Origin: Candidatus Peregrinibacteria bacterium Gr01-1014_25
GTDB lineage: Bacteria > Patescibacteriota > Gracilibacteria > Peribacterales > Peribacteraceae
Length of the DNA stretch: 64,000 nucleotides
Direction of reading: 5' to 3'
Assembly (NCBI GenBank): GCA_007376205.1
Contig: VMFU01000002.1
Coordinates: 1 to 64,000, forward strand
Shown here one piece after another: positions 14,714 to 22,941 of this stretch (position 1 is the first letter of the stretch; every line of letters begins with the position of its first letter). The position numbers were made by a program, and so were the translations under genes. The notes under the pieces were generated by a model, which made no database searches, was not told the DNA's origin, and saw only the letters and a list, made by a program, of their open reading frames with translations.

Positions 14714-17388
14714 TTATGGGTTTTCGTAAGACCTTTGTCTTTTATCCCATGCTTTTCAACACTCTCGACATCTTCAATAACGGTATCAACATGCCGAAAG
14801 ATTTTGCCGCCGAGTATTTCTAATTCTTGAACCATATTATGCTCATCCGAACCTCCAACGTGAATTATCAATTTCCCCTTATCTTGTAGTAATGCATGGC
14901 AGGTATCATAAAAACTAGCGTAAACGTTCATGTCTTTGGTTTGTTGCCTCTCAAGAAATGATTTGCTTTCAACATGAAACGACTCAGCCACCCAACCACA
15001 AAACCAAAGTCGCAACCAGTTTGGACGATCAAATCTCATGCCAAGAAAAGGAGGTGAAGTAATAATGACATCCACCTTTCGATCCATTTTGGTAATTAAG
15101 TCTCGGAAATCGCCGTGGTAAGAAATGCCATCCGTATACTCATTAGGAATGATTTCTGAAACTGTTTTTAAAATCTTGTCTTCCACATGTGATACAAGCG
15201 ATTTATAGATTGCCGGGCCCTTTGGACTAAATGGGGTAATTGGATGTGACGTACGCGAAAGAGCGTACGGTCTATTGCCATGCAGAATGTGCAAAATGCA
15301 TGATTTTATCAGAAAATCAGTAGGAGACATTTCTTTCTTATTCAAAAAATATTTTCTTGCCTTAAGCACCTCCTCGAGAGTTTGGGGGTGATAGTAATCC
15401 TTAACTTTTGCATTTAATCCAAATTCAGCAGCAGCAACATCGTGATCTTCTAGGCAGATTTTCTGCAAAGCTATATCAAAATCCTTAAGCGCTTTTTTCC
15501 AATTCTTGAACTTAGAGGCAAACAATTTTGATGACGCAATCGAAAATGCCAATGGACTTTTGTCATTTGAAATACCCAGACGCCCATTAATACTTGCCTC
15601 TAATGGAATTGTTCCTACGCCCCCTAAGGGGTCTAGGACTACATCACCTTTCTTGCTGAACAACTCAATGAGCCAATACGCAATCGACGGCTTTAATTTG
15701 CCTTGGTATGAGCAGATTGAGTGTAATTCGTGGCCCCATGCTCTACTGGCATACTCATTTTTTTTATACGGAACCTCATCGCGGAAAAACTTAATACTGT
15801 CTTCATAAGTATTTGAGCCTGGCTGCTTTTGACCCAAACTTTTCTTTTTTTTGAAGATTAGTTCAAGTTGAACGAGGGGTGTCTTGTCCTTTGAATATCT
15901 TCTAGCCAGATAATTAATTTCAATAATTTCAAATCCAGCTTTTTCTGCCACATAACAAAGCAACTTATCCGTTGGAACATGAACTCCATAGAACTTTGAA
16001 TCACCAATATCCATTATAAATTTCCCGCCATCTTTCAATGCCAAGCTTACATTTTGGAACATGCTAAACATGTCGGAGAAATACTGCCTAACTAAGAGTG
16101 GAATCCTACGATCTGGAGATACCACTTCAAGCTTTTGCACAAAACCTTCAACAGGTTCAAATAGGAGACATTCTCTGTTTAGTCTGACATTGTTGATTCC
16201 GGCTGTGATACCTTTATCAGTAAAATTACTGAGTTCCTTTTCGCTTTTTAAATAATCCAAAAACCATAATTCTAATTTTGTATTGCGGAAATAATTGGTG
16301 CCATTGAGATACGGGGGCGATGTAATAGCAATGTCGAAGAAGTTGAAGTAAGTCGGAGGAATTAATCTTACGTCCTCAGAAATTAATTCTGTTGTTGCCA
16401 TCTTTTCTGTTTGTATCTGAGCTATGTCTGATTCAATTTCAGTCAGCTTTGACTGAATATATTGTGGCACATTTACGACTCTATTCTTATATTCATCATC
16501 TCTCCTCCTCCTCAGGTCAGCACGGCGTGTCATGTTAGAAGAAAGAACCACAATTGATGAAATCGCCAATAGGAAAATGGCTTGAGCATGCGGATATTCT
16601 TCTGTTATTTGCTTAACAATTTCTTTAGCGGCTAGTAAGTCTCGCAAGTGCTTCTCTTCAAAAAAATCTCTGTCGTCAAAGGCCTCATAATAAGTTTTCA
16701 GATTAATATTTTTAGATCTTTTTTGAAAATTAGTGTCACCGAGCGATTCCTTAAATATATCAATTAATTGAGCAAAAAGTTCTTTATTCTTTTTGGCCCA
16801 TGCTACAGAATTTACTTTTGTTGAAGCTATAAAGCTCATGAATGGATTTATTTCAGAATAGTATGACGGAATACCCATGATTGATGCTGTAAGTTGAGCA
16901 GTACCTGCACCACCAAATGGGTCGTAAATGTTTCTGGCATCTTGTGCGTGCTTATTGAGCGTTTCTTGCACATATTTAGAGGAAAAACCCTCAACATATG
17001 GATACCATCGATGCACCGGACTTTTCTTGCTATCCTTAAATGTTAAACCAACTGTTAGATCTGGGTCGCTAACTATTGGAAGGCTTAGTTGTGGTTCTTC
17101 TACAGGACGTTGCTTTAAGTAATTATTAATTAAAATACTCGTTATAAAATTGCTCAAGGTACGGTTCTCCGTTTTCGCCTTATCAATTAAATCCTCAAGA
17201 AACGGATCATTCATTACAGATCGAATCTCTCGGCTAGAAGCAGCATCAATCCATTTATGAAAGTCCGGCTCGATCTCGTGTCTTTCTTGTGGAATTGAAA
17301 AGCTTATTCTGGTTGATTCCCCATTCTTGGTTCTTTCTGGAGGAAAATAGATGGTTTTCGTCTTTTGTACGATAGAAGGTGAACTCAT
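14689..17388 (-). CDS. Double-domain beta-class DNA methyltransferase
   Basis: An 899-aa protein carrying two amino-methyltransferase catalytic cores. The first has DPFGGAGTAQL (SAM binding, around residue 155) and TSPPYLNGTNYF (catalytic, around 355). The second has DPLGGVGTIPLEA (around 590) and TSPPFLGMRFDRPNW (around 800). The (T)SPP(Y/F) motif indicates N4-cytosine or N6-adenine methylation. Two fused domains commonly serve an asymmetric site, one per strand. The ATG at 17388 is chosen over a TTG 12 codons upstream. Its convergent neighbour is an HNH nuclease. The genes are AT-rich compared with the core genome, consistent with transfer. Confidence 0.85.
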   Translation of the reverse strand: MSSPSIVQKTKTIYFPPERTKNGESTRISFSIPQERHEIEPDFHKWIDAASSREIRSVMNDPFLEDLIDKAKTENRTLSNFITSILINNYLKQRPVEEPQLSLPIVSDPDLTVGLTFKDSKKSPVHRWYPYVEGFSSKYVQETLNKHAQDARNIYDPFGGAGTAQLTASIMGIPSYYSEINPFMSFIASTKVNSVAWAKKNKELFAQLIDIFKESLGDTNFQKRSKNINLKTYYEAFDDRDFFEEKHLRDLLAAKEIVKQITEEYPHAQAIFLLAISSIVVLSSNMTRRADLRRRRDDEYKNRVVNVPQYIQSKLTEIESDIAQIQTEKMATTELISEDVRLIPPTYFNFFDIAITSPPYLNGTNYFRNTKLELWFLDYLKSEKELSNFTDKGITAGINNVRLNRECLLFEPVEGFVQKLEVVSPDRRIPLLVRQYFSDMFSMFQNVSLALKDGGKFIMDIGDSKFYGVHVPTDKLLCYVAEKAGFEIIEINYLARRYSKDKTPLVQLELIFKKKKSLGQKQPGSNTYEDSIKFFRDEVPYKKNEYASRAWGHELHSICSYQGKLKPSIAYWLIELFSKKGDVVLDPLGGVGTIPLEASINGRLGISNDKSPLAFSIASSKLFASKFKNWKKALKDFDIALQKICLEDHDVAAAEFGLNAKVKDYYHPQTLEEVLKARKYFLNKKEMSPTDFLIKSCILHILHGNRPYALSRTSHPITPFSPKGPAIYKSLVSHVEDKILKTVSEIIPNEYTDGISYHGDFRDLITKMDRKVDVIITSPPFLGMRFDRPNWLRLWFCGWVAESFHVESKSFLERQQTKDMNVYASFYDTCHALLQDKGKLIIHVGGSDEHNMVQELEILGGKIFRHVDTVIEDVESVEKHGIKDKGLTKTHNYLFFERS

Positions 17389-17540
17389 ATAAAATATGAT
17401 GTCTTCAGTTTTTGTGGAAGACAAGGCAATACAGTTAACTTCACCTTTTTCAATGTCGCAAAAAGCATTAAGGTGTTATTAGAGACTGAGGAAAACGATT
17501 TGTGCACATCTTGGATAGCAATGATTAAACATCCATCTGC

Positions 17541-18086
17541 TTAATTGTGAGCACTAATAAGTTGCAAATTAATTAATCGGTACCTCATTGCATCAGGACT
17601 GACTGCATATTTTTTTGCCAATAATTGAATAATTTCCTGAGAATTCGACATAACTCCCTGTAGAGAAGTAAAATTCTTCTTTAGTAACTTAGCAGGCATT
17701 AGTAATGCGGCAGCAAAACTATTGGCCTCTCTCTCCTCCTGCGTCTTAGGGGAAGAATTTTTTCTGAATTTTACCATGTCAAAATTTTCATGGTGATCCA
17801 AGAAAGTATTTTCATTTTTATGGAGCAAGTAGTGGCCTATTTCATGGGCGATTGTGAAACGCTTTCTATTGCTGTGATGCAGAGCATTCACCCCGATTAT
17901 GGCTTTCTTGTCACCTTTTAACAGCAGACCGCAAAGGTCATCGTTATCGTGTGGCACTTCGACAACCGACAGTCCTATCAGCTCCGCAACTTTTTTCGGG
18001 TCAATGGGGGCCTCAGTGATCTTATGATCCTTGAGTACCTTGGTAGCCATGTCTTCGATAGTGCTGTAGATCATTTCGGTGGTCAT
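17541..18086 (-). CDS. ImmA/IrrE-family metallopeptidase
   Basis: A 181-aa protein with the zinc motif HEIGHYLLH (HExxH) in the middle and the usual ImmA features: an N-terminal Val/Glu-rich domain, then EREANSFAAALLMP after the metal motif. Members cleave a partner Xre-type repressor, or act as toxin-antitoxin-like modules, in integrative elements and stress responses. Its start overlaps the stop of the upstream xre-like gene by 4 bases, so the two are co-translated. Confidence 0.85.
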   Translation of the reverse strand: MTTEMIYSTIEDMATKVLKDHKITEAPIDPKKVAELIGLSVVEVPHDNDDLCGLLLKGDKKAIIGVNALHHSNRKRFTIAHEIGHYLLHKNENTFLDHHENFDMVKFRKNSSPKTQEEREANSFAAALLMPAKLLKKNFTSLQGVMSNSQEIIQLLAKKYAVSPDAMRYRLINLQLISAHN

Positions 18087-18463
18087 TTTACTGAATCGGA
18101 AGAAAGTATGACACTCTTTGCAAATTCTTCTGCATCGGAAGTCTCTAGCTTCCTCAGGTTCGCTTCATAATCTTTGAAGTTGTCAGGAACCGGAGGAAGC
18201 AAATCATTGGGCGTACATCCAAGCGCGAGCGCTATCTGCCACAGTCGTTCGGCTGTCACAGACTGTCTCCCTTTCTCGATATTCGACACGGATCCCTGCG
18301 AAAGACCGATTTTGCGAGCAAGAATCTTTGTATCCATATCCCTCTTCTTCCTCTGTAGACGGATTTTCTTCCCTATTACTTTCCGCATTTCGCGCAGCTT
18401 CGCACGTATCTCTGCAACGCTATTGCCATTAACTTTTGCACCTTTGTTGGCAGATTCAGCCAT
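18083..18463 (-). CDS. Xre-family HTH transcriptional regulator
   Basis: A 126-aa protein. A helix-turn-helix of the lambda-Cro type (KIRLQRKKRDMDTKILARKIGLSQGSVSNIEKG... split over about residues 32-75) ends in NDLLPP. A short acidic C-terminal tail may contact ImmA. It is the probable repressor of its own promoter at 18473-18501 and the substrate or partner of the ImmA-type peptidase encoded with it. Confidence 0.85.
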   Translation of the reverse strand: MAESANKGAKVNGNSVAEIRAKLREMRKVIGKKIRLQRKKRDMDTKILARKIGLSQGSVSNIEKGRQSVTAERLWQIALALGCTPNDLLPPVPDNFKDYEANLRKLETSDAEEFAKSVILSSDSVK

Positions 18464-18472
18464 GCAAAAATA

Positions 18473-18501
18473 ATATTAGTATCACAAATATGTATGGTCA
18501 A
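18473..18501 (-). promoter_or_regulatory. Promoter of the xre-immA pair
   Basis: On the minus strand TTGACC (18501-18496), a 17-base spacer and TAATAT (18478-18473) lie just upstream of the xre ATG at 18463. The leader is very short. Divergent from it is a TTGACA box for the Cas2-like gene. Confidence 0.55.
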
Positions 18502-18518
18502 CAGAGTATTTTGTTATT

Positions 18519-18546
18519 TTGACAAATGATCACGAAAAGAGACAAT
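18519..18546 (+). promoter_or_regulatory. Promoter of the Cas2-like gene
   Basis: TTGACA (18519-18524), a 16-base spacer and GACAAT (18541-18546) give a reasonable sigma-70 promoter about 35 bases before the ATG at 18581. Confidence 0.45.
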
Positions 18547-18580
18547 GAAATTGTTTTTAATTCCTTCCAATTCTCTATAT

Positions 18581-18862
18581 ATGTCCCGCACACTTCTTAT
18601 CAGTTATGACCTCGGTGGCCCCGAAACGAGCGACAGCTACAAAAAGCTGATCGACAAGATCAAGGCGCTCGGCACATGGGCAAAGCCATTGGAATCGTTC
18701 TGGTTCGTGAAAACGAGCGACACCGTACCTTCGGTTCGTGATGCCCTCAAATCCGCGATGGACTCGAACGATAAGCTTCTCGTTTTGGATGTCACCGGAG
18801 TCAACTGGTCTTCTTTGAACGTTTCGAGCGATGTTACGACTTGGATGAAGAACAATCTATGA
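18581..18862 (+). CDS. Cas2-like / SinR-family small protein
   Basis: A 93-aa protein. MSRTLLISYDLGGPETSDSYK, then IKALGTWAKPLESFWFVKT and DKLLVLDVTGVNW, matches the ferredoxin-like Cas2/VapD-type fold. It is of the kind annotated as SinR-family and found outside CRISPR loci. No CRISPR array, cas1 or other cas gene is in the window, so an adaptation role is not supported. Such proteins may act as nucleases or toxins. The ATG at 18581 is preferred to 18545, because the fold starts there. Its 3' end overlaps the serine recombinase gene by 29 bases on the opposite strand. Confidence 0.7.
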   Translation: MSRTLLISYDLGGPETSDSYKKLIDKIKALGTWAKPLESFWFVKTSDTVPSVRDALKSAMDSNDKLLVLDVTGVNWSSLNVSSDVTTWMKNNL

Positions 18863-20174
18863 TCCGTCCTCCGGCGAGAGTCAACCGAGAGTTAATATGA
18901 TTAATTAGCTCTCGCTTTTCCTCGTTGCTACCGTTTTTTAGTACGAAGAGGGCATACTTTTTCATATCCACTTTGGGCAATTCTTGTTTGCCGGTTATAC
19001 CCAGGACACCAGTCGAAAATTTTTGCAGATATTCGTACTGCGCTTGGATACGTTTTTTAGTAGCAGAGATGTCGAGATCAATCTTGTCGATCATCTCTGC
19101 AAGCTGTTCAATTAACTGCTCCTCCCGTATCGAGGGCTCTTTGCAGTGGAGATCTTTAGAGTGAGTGCATCGGTAATACACATAGCGACGAATGGCTCCA
19201 TCCGCGAGCTTCTTATGTTTCTCCTCAGCAGTAATTCCTGATCTACACGCGCCGCATGTCATCATCTTGGTGAATGCGAAGTTATCGGACTTCGATCCCC
19301 AGACAGGCTTCGGACCGAGTGCGAGCAGTTTCTGAACTTCATTAAAAAGTTCTTGAGTCACAAGCGGCTCATAGTCACCCTTATGCCATACGCCATTGCC
19401 TCGTGGGAATTCATATCGTCCTGTGTAGTACGAATTTCGTAGCATGCGGTAAATCATGCTGATACTGACCATCTTGCCCGTCCGTGTCCGAAATTTCTCA
19501 TTCCTCAGCCACTCGGCGATGGTGCGACCGCTTGCACCGTTGTAGGCCGCATGCTCAAACATCCGAGCAATGACATGGCCGCGCACAGGATCGACCACAA
19601 CGCGGCTCCTGCTCTCTCCCGCTGGTCGTTCATGCAGATAGCCGAGCGGAGCCATGCAGGGCCGATAGCCCATCTCGGCTCGTGTCTTCTGACCACGCTT
19701 CACGTTGAGTCCTCTATTGTCATTTTCAAGCTTCGCTTGGCTACCGAGAATCATGAGAAGAAATTTTTCATTCGGGTTGTTGGTGAAGCTCTGACCGTGT
19801 GTCCTTATCACATGGAGAAATCCTTGATCCATGAGATCGACAATCGATCCGAGGTCTCCAGCATTGCGTCCGAGACGGTCTGGTGACCACGTGAGAATTC
19901 CCGTGAATTTTCCGAGTCGGATATCCGCAATGAGTTGCTCGAAGACGGGGCGCTGGCCGGATTCTTTTGCCGAGTGGCTTTCGCGTCGGATTTCCACAAT
20001 ATCAAGTCCGTCACGTTTGGCGAGTGCCAGCATCTCTTTGACCTGCGAATCGATACTGAGTGCTTGTCTGGAATCTTCCTCGCTGCTTTTTCGGGCGTAG
20101 AGGCAATACTTTGTCGCGGTTGGTTTTGGTATTTTTTTTGTCTCTGCCGGTGATGTGAGCGTTGCGCTCGGCAT
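18834..20174 (-). CDS. Serine site-specific recombinase
   Basis: A 446-aa protein. The N-terminal resolvase/invertase domain has YARKSSEED with the nucleophilic Ser, the SRDRLGRN-like motif SPDRLGRNAGDL and the long E-helix. A recombinase domain follows (GYLHER..., with MIYRMLRNSYYTGRYEFPRG). A zinc-ribbon CGACRSG....YYRCTH....C and a coiled coil end the protein. It is a large serine recombinase expected to integrate or excise the surrounding element. The ATG at 20174 is chosen; the longer frame would run into the terminase gene. Confidence 0.9.
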   Translation of the reverse strand: MPSATLTSPAETKKIPKPTATKYCLYARKSSEEDSRQALSIDSQVKEMLALAKRDGLDIVEIRRESHSAKESGQRPVFEQLIADIRLGKFTGILTWSPDRLGRNAGDLGSIVDLMDQGFLHVIRTHGQSFTNNPNEKFLLMILGSQAKLENDNRGLNVKRGQKTRAEMGYRPCMAPLGYLHERPAGESRSRVVVDPVRGHVIARMFEHAAYNGASGRTIAEWLRNEKFRTRTGKMVSISMIYRMLRNSYYTGRYEFPRGNGVWHKGDYEPLVTQELFNEVQKLLALGPKPVWGSKSDNFAFTKMMTCGACRSGITAEEKHKKLADGAIRRYVYYRCTHSKDLHCKEPSIREEQLIEQLAEMIDKIDLDISATKKRIQAQYEYLQKFSTGVLGITGKQELPKVDMKKYALFVLKNGSNEEKRELINHINSRLTLAGGRIIDCSSSKS

Positions 20175-20287
20175 AGGAATGAGGAGAAAGATATATCTCC
20201 TCAAAGGGGCCGCAGGTGCTTCCGTAAGTCCAGTGCAAGTCCCATTCCACGTGCCCCAAATCTCTTTCGTTATCCAGCTCAAATCGC

Positions 20288-21742
20288 CTAGAAAAAGCCT
20301 CCCACATGCGAATAATCCTCTGAAACGCTTGCAAGCATCCTCTCTCCTCGGGTACGTCCCAATACTTTGCGCATGAGAATGGAGAATGCGTCAGCCAGAT
20401 CATCATGGTTCTCACCACCGAACCCCGTGAGCTGTTCGATAAGTTCTTCACATCCTTCCTTCGGAAAGAGCACCCTCCCTGCTTGGACGAAGTAGGAGAC
20501 GAGCGCGAGGCGACTGCGTTTATCTGCGCTGTTCACGGATACGCCGCGTGCAAGAAGGCCTTCCCGTTTCAACGTATCAACCATCATCCTTTGGTAGGCA
20601 ACGTCTTCCACATAGACGAAGGGCTGACGGTTAATTTCCAAAGAATATGAGAGATTCTTTGCATACTCCACCGTTTCCCAAGGTGTGAGGCGTGCATTGA
20701 TCGGATTCGGATGGATATAGACGGAATATTTTCCGTCTATGCGGTAAAGATTGGCCGCGACCATGGCCGTGTAATCTGCGCTGTCGTTTTGCGAAATGGC
20801 AAGGTCGATGCCGATTGCGGAAATGACACTTCCATGCCCAGGCAAATAATCGTAATAGCGAATCCACTCTGGATGGATGACGCGCTCGCTCGTAGACACG
20901 ATCCTCAGCAAATATTCGCGTTGCCAAGCGGCTTCGTCACCAACACGCTGCTTCTCGGCCTCGATGGCTTCAGGTGTCGGATACTTCCCTGGCCACAGGC
21001 ACTTGCCGTCTATCGTGAGCAACGGATACTCACGATACGCTCCTCGACGCGTACCATCGTCAATTTCTTTTTTCAGAGAACGCACCAGACACTTCTCATG
21101 CACAAGATTGCCAATGACAATAATGCGCGTTTCTTGGTGACCTGCGGGAATAAGTTCTCCTTTTACGAACTTCGCAGCTTTCTCCCGACCTTCCTTTGTC
21201 TTTGCAGACGCAACATCCTCCACGTCGTCGCAGATGATCAGGTCGGGACGGAAGGCTCCATGCCTCATGCCGCGAACACTCTGATCAATCGATACGGCTG
21301 TTATTTTCGCACCGTAGTTACCGATCACAAGCGAACTATTACGCCATTCGTCTTCTTCCTCTCGAAACGGTCCGAGATCACCGCGTAAAATTGCATTGCA
21401 CTCAAGCTCCTCCCTGATGTTTTTCAGCATCAATCGTGATTGTTCCTGCGTCTGCCCGACGAGAAGAACATACTTCATCTCATGGGATCCCATGATCGCC
21501 CATAACACGTATGAGAGGCTGATGATCGTTGATTTGGCCGATCCTCGGAAGGCAGTGATGGCAAGCAAGGGCAGGCTGCAGTCTTCGGTGAGCGCGAATA
21601 GTTCATTGTGAAATGGAGCTGACGGGCATTGAATGTAGTGAGAGAAGTACATGCTGAAAAAGAGACGGTGAGACCGCCGAACAGCCACGGTCCGAGCCTT
21701 CGGATCCTGCAAAAGCCGCTGGATGATTTCATTGTTCTCCAT
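20288..21742 (-). CDS. Phage-type terminase large subunit
   Basis: A 484-aa protein. The ATPase part has a Walker A variant FRGSAKST near residue 65 and Walker B LIICDDVED near residue 175. The C-terminal RNase H-like nuclease has GIDLAISQNDSADYTA and the late acidic motif DDLADAFS. TerL packages phage DNA into a procapsid. It overlaps the small-subunit gene by 14 bases. No portal, protease or capsid genes are in the window, so the element is either a degenerate prophage or a packaging-dependent satellite. Confidence 0.85.
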   Translation of the reverse strand: MENNEIIQRLLQDPKARTVAVRRSHRLFFSMYFSHYIQCPSAPFHNELFALTEDCSLPLLAITAFRGSAKSTIISLSYVLWAIMGSHEMKYVLLVGQTQEQSRLMLKNIREELECNAILRGDLGPFREEEDEWRNSSLVIGNYGAKITAVSIDQSVRGMRHGAFRPDLIICDDVEDVASAKTKEGREKAAKFVKGELIPAGHQETRIIVIGNLVHEKCLVRSLKKEIDDGTRRGAYREYPLLTIDGKCLWPGKYPTPEAIEAEKQRVGDEAAWQREYLLRIVSTSERVIHPEWIRYYDYLPGHGSVISAIGIDLAISQNDSADYTAMVAANLYRIDGKYSVYIHPNPINARLTPWETVEYAKNLSYSLEINRQPFVYVEDVAYQRMMVDTLKREGLLARGVSVNSADKRSRLALVSYFVQAGRVLFPKEGCEELIEQLTGFGGENHDDLADAFSILMRKVLGRTRGERMLASVSEDYSHVGGFF

Positions 21743-22187
21743 TGACTGACGCGGAAAGTGATTCAGGGTCAGTGATGTTCATTAATTCCAATGCCTTGAG
21801 CACGAGTGATTCCTGTTCCGGCGTGAGTGACTGCTCCTGTTTTAGTTCAGCCGTGACTTGGAGGCGGCTGGCATAGGTGGGATGCCGATGCTTCAACCAG
21901 TACGTGATAGCTCCGAGGTTGCCATCGCGGATTGCTGCGAGCAGCTGAGATTCGGCCATATCGTTCATGAGCAGCGTTCCTGCCTGCAATGCCTCATCAG
22001 CTGTCTTCGCAAAGTCTGGATCGTTCTTACGCCAGTCGTAATATGTTGTCCGACCGATGCCAAGTTTTTCGCAGCACATCTGGACAATCGGCGTCTTTTT
22101 GAGTTGATCGAGCATCAGTGCTTTCTCTCTGCGCTGACGAGCCATAATCGACTTCTGGCGCAAAGCTGACATCGACGAATCAGACAT
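21729..22187 (-). CDS. Terminase small subunit-like DNA-binding protein
   Basis: A 152-aa protein. The N-terminal helix-turn-helix TPIVQMCCEKLGIGRTTYYDWRKND fits small terminase (phBC6A51-type) proteins. Next comes AAIRDGNLGAITYWLKHRHPTY, typical of such subunits, and an acidic tail. It would recognise packaging sites for TerL, whose gene overlaps it. The start at 22187 overlaps the stop of the methyltransferase gene upstream; 22172 is an alternative. Confidence 0.75.
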   Translation of the reverse strand: MSDSSMSALRQKSIMARQRREKALMLDQLKKTPIVQMCCEKLGIGRTTYYDWRKNDPDFAKTADEALQAGTLLMNDMAESQLLAAIRDGNLGAITYWLKHRHPTYASRLQVTAELKQEQSLTPEQESLVLKALELMNITDPESLSASVNGEQ

Positions 22188-22941
22188 GAAGCTTGAGGGG
22201 AACAATGCCCGTCACTTTCTGGAAGCGTTCGAGTATGACTTGGCAGTACTGCAGTGAGAGTTCCATCGCGAAGCACTGTCGCTGCGTCTGCTCGGCGGCA
22301 ATCAATGTCGATCCAGATCCTGCAAAGCCATCGAAAATCCCATCACCACTTCTTGTACTATTGAGTATCAGTCGACGAAGTAGTCCGACAGGTTTCATGG
22401 TGCTATGCAGCACGCTCTTGGTTGGCTTGGGATAGACCAAGATGCTCTTATCCTTCGCCTTGTAGAATTCATGCACACCATGCCAGCCGTAGGCAATGCA
22501 CTCGTGCATAGGGAGGTAATCGAGTCGTCCAATGACAGCTGCCGTCTTTGCCCAGATGAGCAGCTGCGCAAACTTCCATCCCGCATCGAGAAGACCATTT
22601 CGTAGAGGAAAGAGCATTTTGTCGGAGTTGAAGCAGTAGATAGCGTTCTTCCGCGCAAGATGCGGGCGTACGGCTTCGAGCCATGCCCTTGTGAATGCAC
22701 GGTATTCGTCATCACTCTGCAATTGATCGTTCGCTATTGGCTTGTGGACAGTTTTGCTTTGTTGAAATCCCGCCTTCCCTTCGACATAGGCAACGCCATA
22801 GGGAGGATCGGTAAGAATAAGTCCGATGCGTTTGCCATCCGTCAATCTTGCGACCAGCGCAGGATCGCGACAATCTCCGCAAGCAAGTCTATGCCTGCCA
22901 AGCGTGAAGAGATCGCCTGATTTGATTAGCGGATTCTTCAT
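22180..22941 (-). CDS. Site-specific DNA methyltransferase (DPPY type)
   Basis: A 253-aa protein. LILTDPPYGVAY (around residue 45) is the catalytic motif IV, and DGFAGSGSTLIAAE (around 205) is the SAM-binding motif I. The motif order marks a beta-class N6-adenine (or N4-cytosine) methyltransferase. It lies in a row with the ParB-methyltransferase (4-base overlap upstream) and the terminase genes, typical of phage-borne orphan methyltransferases that protect element DNA. Confidence 0.88.
   Translation of the reverse strand: MKNPLIKSGDLFTLGRHRLACGDCRDPALVARLTDGKRIGLILTDPPYGVAYVEGKAGFQQSKTVHKPIANDQLQSDDEYRAFTRAWLEAVRPHLARKNAIYCFNSDKMLFPLRNGLLDAGWKFAQLLIWAKTAAVIGRLDYLPMHECIAYGWHGVHEFYKAKDKSILVYPKPTKSVLHSTMKPVGLLRRLILNSTRSGDGIFDGFAGSGSTLIAAEQTQRQCFAMELSLQYCQVILERFQKVTGIVPLKLHV

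Noticed and set aside
18581..18862. CRISPR-Cas adaptation locus
   Set aside because: No repeat-spacer array, cas1 or other cas gene is present. The small protein fits the stand-alone Cas2-like/SinR type.
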